A stretch of 64,000 nucleotides of DNA, taken from Parelaphostrongylus tenuis (taxonomy: Eukaryota > Nematoda > Chromadorea > Rhabditida > Metastrongylidae). The notes below the pieces were generated by a model. It did not search any database. It had not been told where the DNA came from and worked only from the letters and a program-made list of their open reading frames with translations. The stretch covers positions 62,001 to 126,000 of the forward strand of contig JAHQIW010004747.1 in NCBI GenBank assembly GCA_019055375.1, written 5' to 3'. A program made the position numbers and the translations under genes. This document shows, one piece after another, positions 1-11,457 of this stretch. The first letter of the stretch is position 1; the number at the start of each line of letters is the position of its first letter.

Positions 1-3000
1 GGATGTAACCACACGGTGTATCGGAGAACGCCCACTCCCACTTCATAGTGTTAAAAATCACAAAACAGCTTTCGACTGAAACAGGACCGACACAAAGTGT
101 GATGGAAATTTACATGAAATTTGTGGAAACATCCCACTTCATCAAGTTTGTATTCGAGTGATGCATATTCCATGATTCGAACTATTACGTAGTTATGTAT
201 CCAAGTTTGTTTTATACAGTTGTGATTTTTTTTTCAGAGTATCAACACCAAAGGTGACAAAAATATTTATCGCGTTCATTGTAAGAGGAAGGGCGTAGTT
301 AGTGCAGTGATTACTGGTGCATTACATGCCTGCGTTTTTCTTGACTCACATCCAAGGCGAACTGAGCTCATCTAACAAATGAATCGGAAAAACTGTAGCG
401 CTTATGTGGAAGAATATAATAACTTGGGATCATGCATCAAAAAGCTTTTGCAAATTTAGGCGAAAGGTGCATCCGTAGATGCCATTTCACTCAAGAATTA
501 AATTGATTATTAAATGAAATTCTCATTATTTAACCGCTCCCGAGTAGAATGAGATGTTGGTTCGAGTCCCGGCCGAAGCAAATGTTTTGCACATCACTCT
601 ACATCACTGGCTATATTGAATTGATAGTTTGTTTTTAGCAAGAAGATAAATTTCAAATGTTCAATTCATTAATTTCCTTTCTTGAGCGGAAGTGTGTTAT
701 TGATGGTCCATGAAAATTCGCACTAATGACGTCAGCGGTTCACGTACTTTTGTATACTACGAATCTTGCTAATGACAAAAATCTCGAAACTTACCCCAAA
801 GGTACGGTACAATGTGAAAGAATCCAAGCATCCAGCAAATCAGAACGACGAAATATGTATATCTGACGGTCATTAGGAAGAAAGCTTGTACAGGCAATGT
901 GATGGCGATCATTCTGTTCAAAGCGATGGAGAGGTGAGTGTAGAGGCACACATTCCAAAGCATGACACTCACCATGCCGCACAGCTTGCCTGTCAGCTCC
1001 GCTGCTTTCTCGCTTCCACTATAAAAGCAAAAGTTCTTTTTTCTACTCAGTATTTGAAATTCACAAAACTACTATCATGGATAAGTCCTTTAACCCTTTC
1101 GAGACTACAGTTTAAATTGCCGTACGCAGTGCGAATTGCAGTCGGCGAGCGATTTTTGTTATTTCATTGGAACTTTTTCCTTCTTTCTGAAAACAATTTT
1201 GGGTTTTTTCGTTTTGAGTGTTTTCTTAAGAGCACAGCTCAAATCTCAATTTGCCTGATAATCATTTTTTAAGCCACGCATGTCAGTGGTCTATTAAAGA
1301 GGGCTGACTTTTAAAGCTCGATACACGTGTGTCGATCTTGCGATCTCGTCAGTCGGGCAGTCACCCTTTCTTGTACTTTGCCAATCCTTAACTTATAGAG
1401 CCCGATACACGTTTTCGATCTTTAGATTGGCAAAAGACGAGAAAAGGTAACGAGAAAGGTAGAAAGGCGACTGACGAGATCGCTAGATCGAAACACGTGG
1501 ATTGGGGTCTATTAATCAACCCTCTTTAATAAACCACTGGCATGCGTGGTTAAAAAAAATGATTATCAGGCGTATTAAGTTTCGGGGTCTTTGTAATATT
1601 TCAATACTTCACAATAATCTCTAGTCGCCTTTATGCTTTTGATGCAGATATAACTTTTATGTGTGAATAAAAAGCCGTACAAACAAATCATAATGTAGAG
1701 CTTCAATTTTGATAAATTTTATTACAAATTCGGTTGAGCAAAATGGCCTGAGAAAGTTTCGGAAATTGTTTGAAAAAAAAATTTATAAAACGAAAATTTT
1801 ATTTCTTGACATCTCTGTGTCACTTTTTATTGATAGTATCGTATATACTTATTGGTTCATTATTTTCAGCTCCAAAATACCTATTAAACGGCATATTTTG
1901 TGTGCATTAATTCGCCACTATCAAAGAAAAGAATTAACGATTGATGAATAGGTTTTTTTTCTGAATTTATAGGAAACTTGAGGCTCCTTTCACTGCGTCG
2001 ATGAGATTAATGAGGATGAAGTTGCTGATAAGGCGTCAAAATCGATTGTGGGAAGATGGTTCAAGCGATCCAAGGAAGACAATTCTGATCTCGAGGACAT
2101 GCCTCGTTCTGGCAGTAGACCTGTTCTGGATGAAAATGACTTGCAATCCGCTTTGAATGCTGAATCGTCATTGAGCCCTCCTGGTTTGATTGAAGATCTT
2201 GGTGTTTCCAAGCTAGCTATTGTCAACAAGTTACAGCAATTCACCTTTGTAGATAAGAAGAAGAAGAATGTTAGAAGGTCGTGGACAATGGTGATCTGTA
2301 CTTTGAAGAGTAGTTACTGTTTTTTGTTATTAAATAGCGGAAGAAAATAAAACTTTCAGATTTCCCCAGAGCTTTTGGTAATTACTAATACAATATCCAA
2401 TGGTTGCCATAGTGATTGAAAAGTACTAAAAATATTCAATAGTTCGTCAATTAATGTCACAGAGTGCAAGTGATACTAGCTGATCCATAGCTCTACTTCT
2501 TTTCTCATTAGTGTAATTCAGAATATGCAAAATATACATCAGATTTTCTTCAGTTGCTCTATACGTAGTCGTTTTTTTATGACCACTTACATTTCACTAT
2601 GAACATCATTCGTCATTGCATCCTTTGCCACTGGAATACCCATTTATTCTGCGTGCCTTTTAGCTGACTGCGCTGGAGACGATTCGTTGAACCTCCTTAG
2701 AGTTCCAACTTCAAATTAATTTCAGTGTGACGACCACGTGCAGGTAGATCTGGTCGTCACCGGTAAACCACAGTATTGGTTCGCCCATGTGCTTCATAGG
2801 TGCCCTCTTCCACCTTCAACGTTTCGATACGTAGCCTTTGCTGACTTTTACAAATTATTCATAGATCACAGATACAAGAAGAGTTAAATACTTTTGCGTT
2901 AAGAAAGAACCCTAAGTGAAAAGTCTTAAGCGGTTTTAGGAAAACTAGTTAGTAGGCGATTTCTCGCTTGTTTCTTGTCGTCACTCGGCAATCACTTTCT

Positions 3001-6000
3001 TCCGATGTGCGCCTAGGGAAGTGATTGAATAAGAAAAGTGCGAACCCATGTCAACTTTCTGGGGAAGTAAAATCATTTCAAATTCGAGCCAAAGTGTTGA
3101 GTATTTTGCCCATATACATCATATAGTCACCAATGAGGAGATAATCAGTGAATGATCAAAGAAGGTTTCGTTGTCAGATTACTGCAACACATCTGATGAC
3201 GATGAGAGGTGTTCAAGGAAACCTGAAGCTCAGATGTAAGGAAGCAATCGCCTTCTAAGAGCTGTACATGTTCGATGTTCGGAGGTTGATTGAAGAACAC
3301 ATATCTATTAGATCTACTCGTAAGTCTTGGCACTAGAGCAAAGCACGACAAATTTATCAACAAAAAGTCATTAGAATTTCTTGACAACACTGTTCAAAGT
3401 ATGCGTCATATGCTTGAATATATTTCCATCATCTCTGAGGCAAAAAATCACTGCCGCTTTGTGCGAAATTCTCTGAGCTTTCCTTTGATAACAACTTTGC
3501 CATAGTTGACGCAATATCAGGTCAACAGAGCTCTCATCGCAATTTGTTCTTTTACGAGTACGAGTTGGGCGGTGCACAGATCGTTGTGGAAAACATCGAC
3601 TGTGCAAAACTCAAAGTTTTGTGTTTAGGCGAACAGCGTTTAGTTTTCTGATGAGCTTCGGGTCAGCACACCAACTTGGAGGACCAGCTGCGCTCAAGAC
3701 GTCCACACAAAGTCGATCGAGAGGCTGTCATTGAGGCAATTGAAAAGGATCCAACTTATGGAAGTTGGGCGACATTTTGACTACTGTCGTGAGACAGTCA
3801 ACAGAACATTGAACGCGGCAGGCAAGAAGTGAAAGGAGGGTCGATGTCATCACAATCTAATCTTGCTCATGACAACGCAACGCTGCTTGTTGCCAAAGTG
3901 CCAAAGAGGAAATTGACAGAACTGGGCTGGATCACCCGTCGCACAATGCTAACTTGTCGCCGTCTGACTATAACCTCTTCCGACTGCTAAAGCACTTCTT
4001 GAAAGAGAAGGAGTTTCGAGACATCAATCATTTTCGTCGAGGATTGACAACTTTCTTTAGGTCCAAGGATAACGAATTCTATGAGCGCGAGATTGATTTG
4101 TTGCGTGAAAGATGGCAGAAATGTGTTTAGGCTGATGGAGCATACTTTGAATAGTGTTATTAAGCAACTCAATTACTTCTGATTAATAAATTTGGTGTTT
4201 ATTGCCCTAGTGCCAAAACTTGTCAAGAAACTTAGTATGATCATGAGACATAATGAGTAGGAGAAAACGGGCTTTCTCTTACAAAATGAGCAACAAGAAT
4301 GATCAGTTAGGTTTTCCTGTTTTCCCGTTGAAAATTACCAATTGTTGGAACACATAGGCGCTTTTCTAATTGGATGTAGGAAAATACACCCACGAGTTAC
4401 ACTCTACAAATTGTCAAAAGAAATGTGAATGCGTTCTTATTCCAGTAACGTAGCTTTCGCATTTGAAAGTGGGAATTTTAGGACACCTGTACGTTTTTTT
4501 TTAATTGAGAAAGACCTCTGTAGAGAGCTGCCAGTATTTTCATTTTTTCTGGTCGTGATTATCTCTAACGTATATGCTTCACTGTATAAAAACCTATGAA
4601 TTCGCTGCGAAGTCGCAGCGACGGGCCAACTACTCAAAGAGCCATACGTAATCTTTTGCCGTCGTTACGGCGCACTAGTAGATTATTTTTATAGAACAAA
4701 TGAAATGTTAGAATCATCATCATTAAATTTATCGAATAACTGCTAAAATTTCCCTGAAAAACCAAACCTAAACGACAACAAAGCACACGAAGCACTCCAA
4801 AGGCGAAACGTAAGTTATTTTCGTCGTTACAACAACGCAATAATAGTTTTGTGTGAAAACCGAGTTTACATCTGAGATTGCGTTTCTCAAGGTATTAAAT
4901 GATCACTACAACTTCGGTGAAAAACTTTGTCTGGTAAAACGTGAAGCAAACACGAGTGCAAAATACACTTCGGAAAAAAAAACATAATGTTTTCTTCATT
5001 GTAACGGCTCACTGTAAACGGGCTTCCAAGCAAAATGCAAGCACAGTATTAGAACGGAATTTTTTGTTACTGAAAAACTACTGGAAGCCCAATGCATAAT
5101 CTGTGCTCAACGAGAAAACCCCGAAAAGGCTCATATACCATTTTTAGTACACGTGGTCCCGAAAGGGCTGATGACCTTCTATGTCATCTTGTTACACATT
5201 ATGCCACATAAGTTTTTTCAATGTTCAGGTGGTCAAGAGTATCGAACGAGCTCGAGCATGATGTCATGTTATCAGATAATCATGGAAAATTTTACATCAG
5301 AGCTGTGTAGATTTTCATTGCGAGATCTTAACCTCTAATTTCGAAAAGCGATGTAAGCTCCTCATCTAACGCATTTGTTAAGCTATTTTACTTGTGAAAA
5401 ATGGAGTTTTACTTTGCCGAGAAAAATCGCTTCCTTCATGAGCTGCTTCGGCATCACGGCAAAGGTTTTCTTCACTGGTAACATATCAAATACGTCAATA
5501 GACTTTCTGGCGCAATATTCTCAGCATTTGATGAAAAGGTCCAACAGCTCTGTCTCAACATTCAGGAAGAGTCATTCAATTTATTTACTATGTATTCGCA
5601 TAGTGATCGACTGCACCTGATTATGCTAGATTTATACTAGTCACGATCTTTAGACACTCACAGTAATGTTACCGGTGCGATCCAGAAGACGTAGACAGAC
5701 AGAATACCCAAATTGGCGATGCTATGCGAAAAGCACAACAGACCGAATGAGCTTCGCAATGCAGGATTGTAAAACACTGCTAATAAAGCGGTGCTGTTTG
5801 AGCCCAAACCGGACACTCCTATCTAGAAGCCACACAGTTTTTTAGAGCTTTGGAAATAACAAGCCCTACATTTAGTTTGAAAAAAAAAATAAAAAGTAAA
5901 CAGAAAACTCATTTGCAAGTCTGATAAAACACTTCCGACGTCTACATTTTCTAGTAATTGATTACTAAGTTTTACCATCTTCATTGAGTGTTCAACAGAA

Positions 6001-6171
6001 TGAACATCAGCCGGACTGCGCCAAAAGTGCAAAAATGTTTCTTATAATCAAAACATCGTTTATAGACAATCATAGTAATAAGATGAAACGCCTAAGACTT
6101 ACCACGGCCATGATCACCGACACAGCAATGTTCTCTACAGTATACAATGGTGTGGACGGACAAGTTGGCAT
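1..6171 (-). CDS. srx-class chemoreceptor GPCR (copy A), 5' part, runs off the left edge
   Basis: Seven-transmembrane receptor of the nematode Srx class (7TM_GPCR_Srx family), by family membership expected to act as a chemosensory receptor in neuronal cilia. Exons on the minus strand: 6171-6103, 5822-5662, 1018-795 and 75-1 (continuing off the window). Junctions are consistent in frame: phase 0, then CT|T, then G|TC, with donors GTAAGT, GTGAGT and GTAAGT. Exon 1 starts MPTCPSTPLYTVENIAV at the beginning of TM1. Exon 2 finishes TM1 (GLGSNSTALL) and has the Srx hallmark SFGLLCFSHSIANLGIL followed by VFWIAPVTLL (TM2). Exon 3 has TM3 with LNRMIAITLP in the DRY position, then TM4 (CWMLGFFHIVPYL). 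Exon 4 has the expected C..F....W.W.FSDTPC signature before TM5. The ATG directly follows a TTTTGTAG acceptor-like site, so it may be trans-spliced or preceded by a further exon. Intron 2 is 4.6 kb and holds mariner debris. No internal stop is seen. Confidence 0.88.
238..374 (+). other. Short open frame inside the srx-A intron, echoed in srx-B
   Basis: A 45-codon open frame follows a good acceptor (ttttttttcag, ending at 237) and ends at TAA. It lies opposite the srx gene, inside the intron between exons 3 and 4. At about 40316-40420, at the similar place next to srx-B exon 3, a related frame is readable. Shared pattern: KG..N.Y.V..KRK.V. The basic/Cys-rich look is vaguely FLYWCH-like, but the full zinc-finger spacing is not visible. 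It may simply be intron sequence duplicated with the receptor. Confidence 0.18.
531..622 (+). repeat. M3 tRNA-like foldback element, partial copy
   Basis: Carries a box-B-like core GGTTCGAGTCCC at 559-570 followed by the family's 3' arm (AAATGTTTTGCACATCACTC, then TACATCACTGG). The 5' half with box A is missing. It belongs to the family described at 34001-34254. Confidence 0.6.
1250..1575. repeat. M1 palindromic MITE copy
   Basis: Long imperfect hairpin. The left arm starts GCCTGATAATCATTTTTTAA (1252) and its reverse complement closes the element at 1571; the arms share CACGCATG and the CTATTAAAGAGGG and CACGTG.TTCGATC blocks. No coding capacity. It lies in intron 2 of srx-A. Other copies of the family are at 9.7, 10.1, 14.4, 29.0-29.8, 44.5 and 62.8 kb. 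Confidence 0.75.
1878..2290 (+). pseudogene. Mariner transposase N-terminal remnant
   Basis: Decayed N-terminal half of a mariner-type transposase. The start RHILCALIRHYQ (about 1889) matches the usual first helix. From 2048 the frame reads GRWFKRSKEDNSDLEDMPRS followed by G.RPVLDENDL and LSPPGLIEDLGVSKLAIVN, that is the paired-like helix-turn-helix with the W..RF...D.sleD.pRSG.P linker. The two parts are separated by a stop and frame change near 1950. The catalytic DDD domain is absent. It lies inside srx-A intron 2, on the opposite strand. Confidence 0.8.
3290..3510 (-). pseudogene. Mariner 3'-end remnant, opposite to the next copy
   Basis: The reverse complement of 3320-3420 aligns with the 3' end of the mariner remnant at 4131-4220 (shared TTTTGGCACTAG, AACAC and TTCAAAGTATGC blocks), so two mariner tails lie in opposite orientation about 0.7 kb apart. 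Minus-strand frames hold only weak C-terminal similarity, with stops. Confidence 0.5.
3620..4220 (+). pseudogene. Mariner transposase remnant with internal deletion
   Basis: N-terminal linker NLEDQLRSRRPHKVDREAVI at about 3676-3735, a HDNA motif (second catalytic Asp) at about 3870, then a 66-codon uninterrupted C-terminal stretch from 3931. That stretch contains LSPSDYNLF (third Asp), LLKHFLKEKEFRDINHF, FRSKDNEFYEREIDLL and RERWQKC before a stop, followed by ADGAYFE. The region with the first catalytic Asp is missing between about 3830 and 3860, and frames change several times. A non-functional copy in srx-A intron 2. Confidence 0.85.
4640..5175. repeat. M4 dispersed repeat copy
   Basis: Shares order and sequence with 13640-14105 and, inverted, with 21580-22035: a block with CAAAGCAC..GAAGCACTCC, a module with AATGATCACTA followed by TGAAAAACTTTGTCTGG, a poly-A stretch, and an end CACGTGGTCCCGAAAGGG that mirrors AACCCTTTC.GGAC at the ends of other copies. 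Non-coding. Confidence 0.55.
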
Positions 6172-6199
6172 CTACAAAAGGAGCTGACTTTTTTGTTGC

Positions 6200-7740
6200 A
6201 CGCCGTGCCTTGACATGGATTAAGGAGTAATCAATAGACGAAAGTTAGTAAATCATATTACTCCTACGAGTCTTTTCATTTAATGTCTCTTGACGATAGC
6301 AGAAACACAAGGCTTGAACAGCGAAAACTAGTTTATTTCGACCATTATGAACTTCTATATTACGAGAGGTAGAGGAAATTGGTTAGAGTGATATTAAGAT
6401 GCTATCTAATCATAATAAACTTTCTGAGCCGATAGTATTCCTTTTTCACACAGCTCATCTCGTTGAACCAAAGATGTTTTACTGATTGGTTTCATCAAAA
6501 CTGAAAGGATTTCTCCACTTCACTAAAGAATATAGGTGTTGTACAAATAGTTACATTATGCTAAAGCATAGTAAAATTTGAAGGTAACTGAACTACTGTC
6601 ATGTTCACGCAATAACACTATTCAATTCTATGATTGGTCAGTACAAACACCCTTTTGAATTTTATATGGCGCACATTTTGTCAAATAATTGCAATTTCAT
6701 AATTAATTGTTTCTGCCTACAACAATACTCATAGTCTATTATTAAAAAGGTAAAAGTCTACAAATTGTTGCCAAATACAGTGACGTAAAAGGGTCGAGAA
6801 GATATATGTGATGGTGTTCCGGCTAGTTCAATAAAAAAATGTTCATTTGTGCGTATACAGCTGAGTTAAGTGGAGGAATCTACTGATGGTTCCAAAAATG
6901 ATCAGCGGTGTTTTGTAAGAAAAATTAATTTTTCCAATCTGTTCTATTAACGATTGTAAAGATTTCGTGTAATTTTTTTTGAACCATCATACTTTCAGCA
7001 AGAAATATGAAACGTACAGCTGAAGTCTCGCTTGACGTAATGTTTAGCAAAAAAACCATCCGAAAAGATTAGCATGGGCTCGAAGCCAAAATGAGGCTCC
7101 GAGTTTGACTTACAATTAAGTGTTTCTCATAGTTGTAGTTTACATCGTAACCTGCCATGGGAGAAAAAGGAACAAAAGTTAATGAATCACACTTTGTGTT
7201 ACGCAGTCAGATGGCTTATTCGAGATTATTTTGATGTGAACTTGAACTACCACGATCGATTTCTACAACCGATAAATTAACCACTTTTATTGTTTCCCTA
7301 CATCAATTAACTAAAGATACATCGATACGCACTACGGTGATAAGACTTTAATTCACTGTCAAGGAAATGTCACTAACATAATTTGACAATAAATTTCAGA
7401 ATCAGCTTTTGAGCATACCATCTCCAGCCATTGGAGTTCATTGAACCCACAAAAGGGCGCCGCGCTAATTACGACTTAACGCAAAGAAAAGTTCCATATT
7501 TTGCAAGATTTGATGTACTATACAAAGAAAATACGAACGCGCTTGCAGGCCAAGTAGAGTTCCAGCTTTTACTTTTTTTAGGCATTCTTGTGGTTGTATT
7601 TCGCATCGTAACTCACTATGGAAAAAGGAATAGGCCGTAAACGAAAGTGAGTAGTGTAATGTCATATGACCCCAATAACATATGAATGTCATAAGGTCAT
7701 TGTCATATGACATAATTGAGAATTCTGTGATATAAGTTTG
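6200..7740. other. No gene recognised; short local repeats
   Basis: No credible coding frame on either strand. Two degenerate copies of a segment around CATCGTAAC..CCATGG and CATCGTAACTCACTATGG occur at about 7125-7200 and 7600-7660. Two perfect GTCATATGAC palindromes lie at 7660-7669 and 7702-7711. Confidence 0.5.
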
Positions 7741-9060
7741 TCCAGGCAGCTCACTCCTACACTAACAGATTTACTTGCTAGTAAGCTACTACTATCAAAT
7801 AGTAATTGATCTCAGAGAGCGCTGTCCGTTGGAATTTAGCAGTCTATTTTTGCTATTCTTCTTCTCGCTTTGTTGAATAGACAGTTCACTAATTTTGCCT
7901 GGAGGTGTAAAAGCCACCGAAGGGTACGGGATTCATTGATAGTCGTAGTGTAGCTGCTTTAGAAGCGCTGACTTCAACAGTACGACGCAGCAAAAAGAGG
8001 AGGAGCTGACGGTGGCAAGCTCTCAACGGCAACGGAGCCCCAATTGATTGCCTGAAACACGGAGATGTTGTGGCGACTAGGTGATTGTGTGATATCTGAA
8101 GTGTTTGCGGTGAATTGGTAAACTCTTGCGCCCGAAAGGTAAGCCTAAGATGAGCTTTTGTCCACTGGCTGCTGCATAGTCTTACTGTATGCCATTCAAG
8201 ATGAATGAGTAACCAGTGACGTCATAAATTAAACGTTGGCACTTTAACTCAAACAATAACTTTTTTAAATGGTCAAGACGAATTATTTTCATAGAATCGA
8301 GTGAATTTGGCGGCCAATGTTGCCCTGTCGAATACACGTTTACCACTTCCATTCACACATCGAAGAACTGGAGAGACCACAGCGCAAGTCGCCTTTTGAT
8401 CCACGACCTGCGACCATTTACAGCGCGTTTTGACATCAGTACTGATGTATCAATCAACAATCAGCTTCGTTGCAGCAAACTTGGTGTAAAATCAAACCAT
8501 CGCCTTATAACTCCGCTCATGTAATTGAAAAAAAGATTTCAGAAGACTTGAGTGGCATGATAAATTACTTCAACACGTCAGAGACCGCGTTGTTATTACT
8601 TTCGGGTGAAGCGTGGTTTCCGATTAGCTAGTGCACTTCAATGAGAATGTTTAGTTTTTTGAGAAATTCACAATTACGTCACCAAAGCAGAATTTTTTTA
8701 CCAGTGAATGGTGGAATATATCGCAACAAACTCGAGTAAGGCTGTTGTAGTAGTGGCAACTCCAATGTTCCATAGAACGCTTTTTTTTTTTGAAGGAGAA
8801 TACCATATGCTTACAAAAAGTTATAATTCGAAATTGTTATGAAACATCCTTATGCTACCTTAGCAATATGTATCCATATTTCAATCACAGTTATTAGGTT
8901 CAAAACTGAGTTTTGTCGTTTTCTGGTTATATTCTATTCATTTACAATGAATTTTTTTTCCTTAATCTTTTATATCGTCTTCGATGTCATTCGAAAGCTC
9001 GTTATTTTGAGATTATAAATATAAATATATAAGCCATCTCACTTTTTATAACTGTATAAT
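7741..9060. other. No gene recognised
   Basis: AT-rich, with no motif-bearing frame. The stretch 8300-8540 is richer in GC and ends in AAATCAAACCATCG, which resembles the box-B side of the SINE-like copies at 17.4 and 18.9 kb, but the copy is too decayed to delimit. Confidence 0.4.
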
Positions 9061-9659
9061 ATTTTTTCGCACATTAGAATGAATACTGGTGTATCATTTT
9101 ATTTGGCAAAGCGTTTTCCTAACAAGGAATGTTGCAGAGACCTGGAAAGATGGCAGTTACTTGGGGCAGCATTTGCGCTATGCGGTGAACTATTCAAACG
9201 ATCCCTTCCTAATTCTTCAATATTTTGTAATGTCAGACGCACAACATGTGGACGAGAGATGTTTTGACGCCGCTTGTATAAAGCTGTCGCAGCCGATTTT
9301 GAGGTGATGGTGTCGCCTCCACGAAACTTCTCGAATCATCTTTGCTGCAGTGCGCAGATTGACCGCCTTGTGGTTAAGTGCTACGAACAGTCTGTGTTGC
9401 TTTGATGGCAGAATGACTCAAATGGAACGTTCAAGAGACGTTCACGATTTAGGTTTCGAAGTGGTTCATTCTGGAGTGAAAGAAAATTTCGCAGTTACAA
9501 AAATTAAAATGGCTTATGTAACTAGAACCTCAAAATCGTAAGTTTTCGAATGACATCAAGCACCAATAAAAATAACATAAAATGCGGCTAAATGACAACC
9601 AAGGAACAGAATGTCAGTATGCGTGGAAAATATTTTTGAGCCAAGCATGTCAACTGTTA

Positions 9660-9932
9660 TGGATACTTATACAGTGCAATATACAAATACACGTGTTTTG
9701 GCCTTGCAGTCTCGTCAGTTGCACAGTGCCCTATCGCTTTAGTAGCCAATCTCTCTTGGTGGGAGGGAGAGGGTGAGAGTCCAACCCCCTCACATACACG
9801 AGACGACTAGGACGATAGACATTGTGCAACTGACGAGATTGCAAGGCTGAAACACGTGTATTGCACTGTATGAGTGGCCATAGCACACCACATGCATAAT
9901 ACAAAAATGATTATCAGGCATATTAAAATTTG
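9660..9932. repeat. M1 palindromic MITE copy
   Basis: Near-symmetric hairpin. The left arm (ACAGTGCAATATAC, CACGTGTTTTGGCCTTGCAG, TCTCGTCAGTTGCACA) recurs as its reverse complement at about 9810-9880. The centre holds a purine-rich GGGAGGGAGAGGG stretch. The outer end carries TGATTATCAGGCATATT, the same terminus as the copy at 1250-1575. Confidence 0.75.
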
Positions 9933-10042
9933 AACGTAGTGTGAAAAACGCTCAAACGAACAGCGTGATATTTCATATATAGCAGCCAAGAGCACTTGAG
10001 TGTACGGCACTACCCATTTAGTGATTTCTTTCACTTGATGGC

Positions 10043-10235
10043 ACGTGTCAATAGTACGTGTGCGTCTCCTCTATCTAAGGGGTTCTCCCTCAGGAAGGAT
10101 TGGCTAAGACGAAAGGCGCTGCACAACTAACAAGCTGCAAGGCCGATACAGGTATATTGCGCTGCATAAGTGCCCATAATAGATCACATGCATGGCTCAA
10201 AAAAATTATCAGGCATATTCAAATTTGAGCGTGGT
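10043..10235. repeat. M1 MITE, half copy
   Basis: One arm only: GACGAAAGGCGCTGCACAAC, CTGCAAGGCCGATACA, TTGCGCTGCATAAGTGC, GCATGGCTC and TTATCAGGCATATTC. It matches the right half of the copy at 9660-9932, so the two lie in the same direction. Confidence 0.6.
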
Positions 10236-10379
10236 CTTAAAAGAACGCTCAAAAGGAACGAAAGAATTTCATACAGTTAGAAAAATCCAATGGCTAACAT
10301 ATTCAGAATCTTGCGATCACGAGCTTTCCAATGACATCAAACATCATAGAAAAGACCAGCAAGTGAATTTGCTGTAAAA

Positions 10380-11455
10380 AGAAAAATCACAAGAAAATAA
10401 GACAAAACTACTTTCCAACTCAATGTCGTTCAATTTCTACGACGGGCACAATTCATCTTTGAGCTACAACTTAAAAAATGTCAAGCAATCAATTATATCA
10501 TTATTCTGTGGTTTTGACATCAAATATTACGACATAAGTCTTTCAGTTTGATTTGATCTCATTCCATGCATTACCTTAAAGTCATCTTCAATTGAAAATC
10601 GCAGGACAGTGAATAGTTTTCCAAAATTAATACTGCACAATGCATGTGATGCCATTTATCGTTAACTCCCTCCGCATTTTTCATTATCAGTGTACTTTAC
10701 GAATTGAGACCTTGCTGAAAATATAGAGCAGAACGTAAGCTAAAGGAATTCTTAACAATAATTTAGGGAAGAGCTCTGTCCTACGAGCAACACGCATGTA
10801 AAACCCAAATTTAATTTTGCCATTACAACGCTGTAGTAAAGCCTCTTTCAAAAGCAAATGCATTTCTTAAATTGCTAAATTTACTCCACCAAACAACGAT
10901 CTAAAAGAAGGGGATGTCTCTCACAATATCTAGGTGAGATAATGCACGGTCTGAAACAATATTTCATCTTTATTGCTGCAGCACTGAAGAGAAGCCTATT
11001 CACAAACAAGTGCAGTTTTGAATTCTCCGACAAATAAGCTTTCAAACTCTCAGTGAGAATCCAATTGATACCTGCTGTTCGGAGAAAATTTCTTCGTCAG
11101 ATATGCCTATTTGATAAGTGAAAAGTACCAAAAGATCGTCGGAAGATGCGAGCGCATGGTGGTGTCTATACCATGCAGAACCACGTTGCCTACTCAGTGT
11201 CTCGGCTCAAAACCGAAGCGTGTAGCTGGTCATCCATAAATACGAGGAGTATGTGCGGTTTGCAATAGATGTGTTTGGTCAGTCTCAAACCGTTGCACTA
11301 GCAGTATCATACAATCCTGTATATGAAGCTTGCTTGGTGTGCCTTGTCTCTCACGCAGCGTCTCTAACATGGGTGTATACTGATTGCCGTCTTTTGAAGT
11401 GCACCCATTAAATCCTTATATGTTTAGTTTCTGGGTTGAGAGATTCAAAGGATAG
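10380..11455. other. No gene recognised; one M4 module
   Basis: No supported coding frame. At about 10815-10880 a stretch with ACAACGCTGTAGTAAAGCCT and TTTCAAAAGCAAATG matches the M4 repeat unit seen at 37.2 kb. Confidence 0.4.
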
Positions 11456-11457
11456 AT

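Noticed and set aside
886..1272. 128-codon plus-strand frame
   Set aside because: Overlaps srx-A exon 3 in antisense; the minus strand has consistent splice sites and Srx motifs.
9076..9306. Two overlapping plus-strand frames, one reading ETWKDGSYLGQHLRYAVN
   Set aside because: The middle part loosely recalls the W..GSYF.H segment of cytosolic sulfotransferases, but no PAPS-binding loop, no second exon and no splice support were found; too weak to annotate.
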